From the NCBI GenBank assembly GCA_007115705.1, contig QXEO01000464.1, positions 9,552,719 to 9,616,718 on the forward strand: a stretch of DNA of 64,000 nucleotides, in the 5' to 3' direction. Origin of the DNA: Dactylis glomerata. Its lineage: Eukaryota > Streptophyta > Magnoliopsida > Poales > Poaceae. The position numbers and the translations under genes were made by a program. Below, piece after piece: positions 58,475 to 64,000 of this stretch. Numbering within the stretch: the stretch's first letter is position 1; each line of letters begins with the position of its first letter. The notes under the pieces were generated by a model. It searched no databases. It had not been told where the DNA came from and saw only the letters and a list, made by a program, of their open reading frames with translations.

Positions 58475-60601
58475 TCAAGTATTTTCAAGCGATGAAGCAT
58501 CAAGTTCATAATTTGCTCTAAGGATAGAGTCAAAAAGTAATTTCTTTCTCTTTTTAGGAAAGTGTTCCATACCTTTCTTGAGTGGGAATGTATATTTAAT
58601 GGTGCCTTTCTTCATATCAATAATGGCACCAACAGTTGTAAGAAAAGGTCTTCCCAAAATAATAGGACAAGAAGCATTGCATTCAATATCCAAAACAAGG
58701 AAATCAACGGGAACAAGGTTATTGTTAACCATAATGAGAACATCATTAATCCTTCCCAAAGGTTTCTTCTTAGCAACATCAAAATAACTATTTTCAAGAG
58801 GTGGTAAACCAAGCATATCATAAATCTTTCTAGGCATAATAGAAATGCTTGCACCAAGATCACATAAAGCATTGCAATCAAAATCATTCACATTCATCTC
58901 AATGATGGGCTCCCAACCATCTTCTAACTTCTTAGGGATAGAAACTTTTTGTTTCAACTTATCCTCTCTGATTTGCATGAGAGCATTCGTAATATGCTTT
59001 GTAAAAGCAACATTCATAGAACTAGCATTAGGACTTAAAGCAAGCTTTTGAAAGAACAAAATTACTTCAGAAATATTGCAACCATCAACATCAAAATCAT
59101 TAAATGTAGTAGAGCTATTGTCTCCCATACTCCAAAAAATTTCAGCACTTTTATTAGAAAAAGTTTCTGCAGTTTTAGGCTTTTTAACACAAGGAGTAGG
59201 AATTTCCTCTACACCAATAAAAGTAAGAGGATTGCTAGTGTTTGAAACAACATCACTAGTAGTGGTAATAGTACAAACCTTCATATTTCTAGCCATCTCA
59301 TCTTCTCTTTCCCACCTAGCATGCAATTCTGCTAACATCCTAACATTATCATCAATTCTAACTTGAATGGCATTAGTAACAGCAAAGGGATCAGGTTTAG
59401 CAGCCATTCTATTAATCAAAGAAGATTGCGCATCAGACAAGGATGAAATACTAGTTTCAGCTTTAGAAACCTTAGCTTGCAACTCAGGATTATCCCTATT
59501 CAAATTCTCAAGTTGGTGACTAATAGTCTTCAACAAGGCAGATTGTTCCTCCATGGTTTTGGTGAACAACTTGTTCTGCTCATATTGCATTTGCATAAAA
59601 TTCTTAGTAGCCTTTTCAACTTCTAAAATCCTTTCTTCACTAGGCATTCTAGGTCTACCAAGATAGCCATTATCACTATTAGAAGGATATGACATATAAT
59701 TGTTGCTAGCAAAATTGTTCCTATAAGCACTGTTGTTGAAATTATTATTTCTAATGAAGTTTACATCAACATGCTCTTCTTGAGCAACCAAAGAGGCCAA
59801 AGGAACATTATTAGGATCAACATGAGCTCTATCATTAACAAGCATAACCATAATGGTATCAATCTCATCACTTAAGGAAGAGGTTTCTTCAATAGAATTT
59901 ACCTTCTTACCTTATGGAGCTCTCTTGGTGTGCCACTCAGAATAATTTACCATCATATTATCAAGAAGCTTCTTTGCGGCGCCCAGGGTGATAGACATAA
60001 AGGTACCTCCAGCAGCTGAATCCAAGAGATTTCTTGAAGAAAAATTTAGCCCTGCATAAAAGGTTTGGATAATCATCCAAGTAGTCAGTCCATGAGTGGG
60101 ACAATTCTTTATCATAGATTTCATTCTTTCCCAAGCCTGAGCAACATGTTCATTATCAAACTGCCTAAACTTCATAATATCACTTCACAAAGCTATAATC
60201 TTAGCAGGAGGATAATATTTTCCAATAAAAGCATCCTTACACTTAACCCAAGAATCAATAATATTTCTAGGCAAAGATAGCAACCAATCCGTAGCTCTTC
60301 CTCTTAAAGAGAAAGTAAACAACTTAAGCTTAATAATATCACCATCTACATCCTTATACTTTTGCATCTCATATAGCTCAACAAAATTGTTGAGATGAGC
60401 TGCAGCATCATCAGTACTAACACCAGAAAATTGCTCTTTCATAACAAGATTTAACAAAGCAGGTTTAATCTCATAAAAATTTGCCTCAGGAGTAGGTGGC
60501 ACAATAGGAGTGCAGATAAAATCATTGTTGTTTGTGCTAGTAAAGTCACACAACTTGGTGTTCTCAGGAGTACCCATTCTAGCAAGACTAAAAGCAGACA
60601 A
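58475..60601 (-). pseudogene. gag-protease of Athila-like copy 3 (two nonsense codons)
   Basis: A single ~708-codon frame starts MSAFSLARMG at 60601 and ends with a stop at 58475. It contains the whole gag of the family: LNNFVELYEMQKYKD, FSLRGRATDWLLSLP, a FIGKYYPPAK stretch, QTFYAGLNFSSRNLLDSAAGG, an Asn-rich segment, a coiled helix, and the protease (CDLGASISIMP, ILGRPFLTTVGA). The gag pattern is that of the Athila clade. Only two lesions are visible: TGA at 60187-60185 and TAA at about 59914-59912 (after WHTKRAP). This is the best-preserved member in the window and the reference for copies 1 and 2. Confidence 0.88.
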
Positions 60602-60745
60602 GCAAAAATAACAGCTATAAAGGAACTATTTTTTTGTATTTTTGATAAAATGATGCGAACAAAAATAAAATAAAGAAAGTAAGAAAAACAATAACAAAGT
60701 AAAAAGATTAGAAGCGAGAGACTCCCCTTGCAGAAATCCTCTTTC

Positions 60746-60763
60746 TCCCCGGCAACGGCGCCA
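60746..60763 (-). other. Primer-binding site of Athila-like copy 3
   Basis: Minus strand TGGCGCCGTTGCCGGGGA, a primer site common in plant Athila-type elements, 10 bases inside the 5' LTR. Confidence 0.82.
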
Positions 60764-60773
60764 GAAAAATGCT

Positions 60774-62404
60774 TGATGGTGCATGGTAGGCACCCAGTTG
60801 GGAACCCCAAGAGGAAGGTATGATGAGCATAGCAGCAAGTTTCCCTCAGTACGAAGCCAAGGTTTATCGAACCAGTTGGAGAAAGAACCAACTCTTGAAG
60901 GTTGATGCTAGCTAGCTTGGCGATAGCTCCAGACAATTTATATATGGCGCCTTATCCGGGGCGTAGCTTTGCACCAGCAGCAACGTGGAACCTGCACACA
61001 ACACAACCAAAGTACTTTGCCCCAACTAGCAATGAGGTTGTCTATCTCACCGGTTTGCTGTAAACAAAGGATTAAACGTATCATGTGGTAAAAGATATTT
61101 GTTTGTGAGAAAGTAAATAATGCTTGTAAAAGTAAATGGTAATAAGAATGTAAAAGAATGGACCGGGGTCCATAGTTCACTAGAGGTGTCTCTCCATAAA
61201 GATAAATAACATGCTGGGTAAACAAATTACAATTGGGCAATTGACAGAATAAAGAATGCAAACAATGCATGTACATGTCATGAGGATCACGATGAGATTC
61301 ACTTGGGCATTACAACATAATACATAGACCGTAATCCAACTGCATTTATGACTAATAATCCACCGGCCGGATGTCATTCGAGCAACCGTTGGGTATTAGG
61401 TTGCAAGCAACAGATTATCGCCTTAAGCAAAGTGTGTAATGTAAACAATACAAATGTCCTTGAACACAAGATTGTTCTTTTCTCCCTAGTAGAAACAGCA
61501 CATCTACAACCTTAGAAGTTATTGTCACTCTCCCAGATTACTAGAGGCATGAACCCACTATCGAGCATAAATACACCCTCTTGGAGTCATGAGCATCTAC
61601 TTGGACAAGATATCTACTAGCAACGGAGAGCATGCAAGATCATAAACAACATAGAGATGATAAATCACAAATCAACTTGACATAGTACTCAATATTCATC
61701 GGATCCCAACAAACACAACATGTAGAATTACATAACGATGATCTTGATCATGATAGGCAGCTCACAAGATCTAAACATGAAGCACATGGAAGAGAAGAAA
61801 ACCATCTAGCTACTGCTATGGACCTGTAGTCCAAGGTAGACTACTCACACATCACTCCGTAGGCAGGCATGGTGATGAAGAAGGCCTCCGGTGGTGATTC
61901 CCCTCTCCAGCAGGGTGCCGGGAAGAGAATCTGGACCCTCCCGATCTTGCGTCAACGACGGCGGTGGCTTGCAGTATGTTTTCTGGAAAAGAGTTTGGGC
62001 CTTTAGGGTTTTCTCGTCGAGGAGAATATATAGGCGGAAGGGCGATGTCAGGGGGTGGACCAGTGGCCCACACCACCTGGTGGCGCGGCCAGGGGGTGGC
62101 TCGCGCCACCCTATGGCCTGGCTGCCCTCTGGACCCCCCCTCCGTCTCTGCTTTGGACTCTATCTCGTGTCGTGAAAAATAGGAACTTCATCTTTTGTTT
62201 CATCCAATTCCGAGAATATTTCCTATGTAACTTTTCTGAAACGCAAAAATAGCAGAAAACAGGGAACTGGCACTGTGGCATCTCGTTAATAGGTTAGTTC
62301 CAGAAAATTCATAGAAATGCCACGAAGTGTAACAAAACACAAAGCAAATGGTGCATAAGCAAGCATGGAGCATAAAAAATTATAGATATGTTTGAGACGT
62401 ATAA
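60774..62404 (-). repeat. 5' LTR of Athila-like copy 3
   Basis: 1631 bp, TGATGGTGCATGG to GAGACGTATAA in plus orientation. The expected terminal CA (plus strand) is AA here, a point change at the outer end. I could not verify a target duplication because the other end is truncated. Confidence 0.87.
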
Positions 62405-64000
62405 AGAACCAGGACGAGGATGACTATCCAGCCGTCGTCAAGTAGTACCACATCTTCACCACCCCAGAGAAGGATAAGAGGAATGACCTCTGGTACGAAG
62501 CTAAGGTAAACGCCGTCATGCCGCCGGAGCCCTAGTACATGCACTAGTCCGAGGCGTCAATCACATGGGGGCGTGAGGATCATCCACTGCTCATGCTCAG
62601 TCCCAGAGAGTACGCTCTGGTCTTGGACCCCATTGTGTTCTTCGAGATGCACACCTGCCACTTCTCGCGTGTGCTCATCGATGGAGGCAGCAACATCAAC
62701 CTCCTGTACTAGAGCTCATTGGAGAAGCTCGGCATCCCTGCTGTCCAACTGATGCCTAGCCGGCTGACCTTCCATGATATCATGCCGAGGCACTCATGCT
62801 CCCCCATGGGAAGGATTCAGCTGGAGGTGATGTTTGGGAAGAAGGGCAACAGCTGCCGCAAGCCCATCTGGTTTGAGGTGGTCGACATCAGCAGCCCGTA
62901 CCACGTGCTGCTTGGCCGCCCGGCTTTGGCCAAGTTTATGGCCGTGCCTCACTACGTGTACCTCAAGATGAAGCTCCTAGGCCCTCGCGGTGTGATCATA
63001 ATCTCTGGATGCTACAAGAAATCAATGGAGTGTGCGAGGGACAGCTCGAAACTGGCCGAGGCATTGGTCATCACCGAGGAGAAGCGCCAGCTCCTTCACC
63101 GCGTGGCGCTAACTCAACAAGACGTGCCAGCTCGCCAGTCACCAGTGCAGCAGTTCCAGCCGGCGAACGACACCAAGAAGATCTTGCTGGACGAGAACGA
63201 GCTGGCCAATTTGTCATCATCGGCGCCGGCCTCTCCACCAAATAGGAAAGTGAGCTCACTAGCTTCCTCCGTGAGAATCGGGACATCTTTGTATGGTCTC
63301 CAAAGGACATGCCTCATGTACCGAGGGAGCTGGCTAAGCGCTCACTTCACGTCCGGCCGGATGCAAAGCTGATCAAGCAGTCGTTGCGGTGCTTTGCTGA
63401 AGAGAAAATGAATGCCATTGGTGAAGAGATCGCTCGGCTCCTTGCTGCCGTCTTCATCATGTGAGTGTTTTACCCGGAATGGTTAGCGAACCCAGTCCCG
63501 GTCCTGAAGAAGAACAATACTTGGCGCATGTGTATCAATTACACGAGCCTCAACAAAACTTGCCCCAAGTATCCCTTTGTGTTGCCACGCATCGACCAGG
63601 TGATAGAGTCGATAGCTGGCTGCGACCTGGTGTCGTTTCTTGATGCCTATTCAGGCTACCACCAGATCTCGCTATACGAGCCGGACCAGATCAAGACGTC
63701 ATTCATCACCCCATATGGAGCCTACTGCTATGTCACCATGCCTTTTGGCTTGAAGAACGCCAGTGCAAATTACCAGCGCACTATGCAGCGATGCATGCAT
63801 GAGCAGATAGGACCGAACGTGCATGCGTATGTGGACGATGTGGTGGTGAAAACCAAGCAGAGCGGCACACTCCTCGACGTTCTCAGGGAGACATTTGCGA
63901 ACCTGCGCCGCTATCGCAAGAAGCTCAATCCCGAGAAGTGTACCTTTGGTGGGCCGGCTGGACAGCTCCTAGGTTATATCGTTTCCCAGCGAGGGAGCGA
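62405..64000 (+). mobile_element. Ty3/gypsy element, protease-RT part, runs off window
   Basis: Copy 3 is inserted in or next to this element, just upstream of its protease. GC-rich codon use differs from the AT-rich Athila copies. Protease is followed directly by reverse transcriptase, as in gypsy elements. LTRs are outside the window. Confidence 0.85.
62405..64000 (+). pseudogene. gypsy protease-reverse transcriptase (disrupted, partial)
   Basis: The aspartic protease has LIDGGSNINLLY (~62677-62711) and HVLLGRPALAKFMAVPHYVY. A linker follows, then the reverse transcriptase: MCINYTSLNKTCPK, SFLDAYSGYHQI, MPFGLKNASANYQRTM, the catalytic AYVDDVVVKT (~63823-63854) and GQLLGYIVSQRG at the window edge. 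Lesions: stops in the region before the protease and after LLY, a frameshift near 63190-63205, TAG at ~63243, and TGA at ~63458. It is related to element C's reverse transcriptase but clearly a different family by sequence and composition. Confidence 0.87.

Larger units (their letters stand above)
55385..62404 (-). mobile_element. Athila-like element copy 3, nearly complete, RT-less
   Basis: On the minus strand: complete 5' LTR (62404-60774), primer site, gag-protease (60601-58475), ~2.6-kb spacer, polypurine motif, and the first 517 bases of the 3' LTR (55901-55385), where copy 2 abuts. There is no reverse transcriptase or integrase anywhere, which shows that absence in copies 1 and 2 is a family trait and not local damage. 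It sits within the gypsy element that continues at 62405. Confidence 0.87.

Noticed and set aside
1..64000. CRISPR arrays, bacterial operons, tRNA or rRNA genes
   Set aside because: Nothing of this kind was seen; repeats are explained by LTRs, the minisatellite and transposon ends, and the context is plant nuclear DNA.

Overview
The window is plant nuclear DNA, almost certainly from a large grass genome (Pooideae, most likely Triticeae). The evidence is layers of nested LTR retrotransposons, Stowaway, Mutator and hAT relics, plant-type introns, and a GRF zinc-finger gene of the kind expanded in wheat relatives. All identifications come from reading the sequence and from family knowledge; no database was searched.

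Layout. (1) 1-27273 is a four-element nest. The oldest piece is a minus-strand Ty3/gypsy element (element C, 334-bp LTR at 26940-27273). An Athila-like element lacking reverse transcriptase (copy 1, start outside the window, end 22746) inserted into its RNase H region. Copy 1 then received element A (4447-11553, minus, ~895-bp LTRs, TSD ACGTT) in its internal region and element B (12994-22289, plus, 334-bp LTRs, TSD CCCAG) in its 3' LTR. (2) 27274-45269 is the gene island. It holds a seven-exon NIP30/FAM192A-family gene (29768-35336), a broken Mutator transposase gene carrying a solo LTR (36478-40619), a two-exon GRF zinc-finger membrane-anchor gene (42122-42695), an unrecognised small minus-strand gene or pseudogene (43958-44389), and MITE, Stowaway and hAT elements. 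(3) 45270-62404 is a second transposon block: a 5'-truncated minus-strand copia element fused to Athila-like copy 2 (plus, holding a solo LTR of its own family), which abuts Athila-like copy 3 (minus). (4) 62405-64000 is a plus-strand Ty3/gypsy protease-reverse transcriptase region running off the window edge.

Two genes look intact: the NIP30-family gene and the GRF gene. Nearly every transposon reading frame carries stops, frameshifts or deletions.

The most unusual observation is that elements A and B, with different LTRs, primer sites and gag sequences, each lack reverse transcriptase and each carry a long intron-containing gene on the strand opposite to the element. Both genes encode a protein resembling Pfam 'putative gypsy type transposon' (PF04195). 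Element B shares its LTR family with element C, which has gag, protease and reverse transcriptase, so B looks like a non-autonomous partner of C. A second point is that all three Athila-like copies keep two extra perfect copies of the polypurine-tract motif deep in the non-coding spacer. No wholly new system is proven here.
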